Below, one piece after another: positions 5,908-5,938 of a stretch of 5,938 nt of DNA. Numbering within the stretch: position 1 is the first letter of the stretch; each line of letters opens with the position of its first letter. This stretch comes from an uncultured bacterium (GTDB lineage Bacteria > Eisenbacteria > RBG-16-71-46 > CAIMUX01): positions 1 to 5,938 of the forward strand of contig CAMPIC010000206.1 of the NCBI GenBank assembly GCA_946886185.1. The letters run 5' to 3'. The notes beneath the pieces are model-generated. The model was given only the letters and a program-made list of their open reading frames with translations, did no database searches and was not told where the DNA came from. The position numbers and the translations under genes are program-made.

Positions 5908-5938
5908 GTGCGCAAGAATCTACTGATTGCGGCCCTGT
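5908..5938 (+). CDS. Start of a gene for a probable secreted or membrane protein (truncated by the window edge)
   Basis: Only ten codons are visible: a GTG start, then RKNLLIAAL, in frame to the end of the window. The perfect AGGAGG at optimal spacing makes a real start likely. A short basic stretch (Arg-Lys) followed at once by hydrophobic residues is the beginning of a Sec signal peptide or an N-terminal membrane helix. The product cannot be named. The gene is divergent from the hydrolase/DinB unit, and its leader is unusually rich in inverted repeats, which suggests regulated expression. If the reading frame closes shortly beyond the window, the call would be wrong. Confidence 0.7.
   Translation, partial: MRKNLLIAAL

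Overview
The window comes from a high-GC bacterium that carries large Hanks-type Ser/Thr kinases fused to TPR arrays. That architecture is common in Acidobacteria, Candidatus Eisenbacteria, Gemmatimonadetes and Myxococcota-like soil lineages. The sequence alone does not fix the phylum. The two genes read as plus-strand kinase and minus-strand hydrolase/DinB pair look like ordinary chromosome. I see no transposase, integrase, CRISPR array, tRNA or rRNA.

Layout. 1-172 is a short upstream region. 173-3238 (+) encodes a 1021-residue membrane-anchored kinase: a complete kinase domain, one transmembrane helix, a TolB/FlgO-like alpha/beta region, then about a dozen TPR units. 3239-3306 is a 68-bp convergent gap with a GC-rich inverted repeat. 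5086 down to 3307 (-) is a compact two-gene transcription unit: an Aeromonas-type prolyl aminopeptidase-like alpha/beta hydrolase (426 aa), then a DinB-fold putative metalloprotein (164 aa). The second gene starts 4 bases after the first one's stop, and its ribosome binding site lies in the end of the first. 5087-5907 is an 821-bp divergent intergenic region. 5908-5938 (+) is the start of a new gene cut by the window edge. It has a strong Shine-Dalgarno, a GTG start and a signal-peptide-like N-terminus (MRKNLLIAAL).

How the genes relate. The kinase is probably a one-protein transmembrane signalling device, with a cytoplasmic kinase and an extracytoplasmic protein-binding part; its target is not visible here. 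The hydrolase and DinB protein are probably co-transcribed, but the sequence does not tie them to the kinase. The least explained part is the last 250 bases. The leader of the truncated secreted-protein gene is dense in hairpins and carries five mutually complementary GATTC/GAATC segments. The last of these abuts the Shine-Dalgarno, so a switchable RNA structure or an operator is a reasonable hypothesis.
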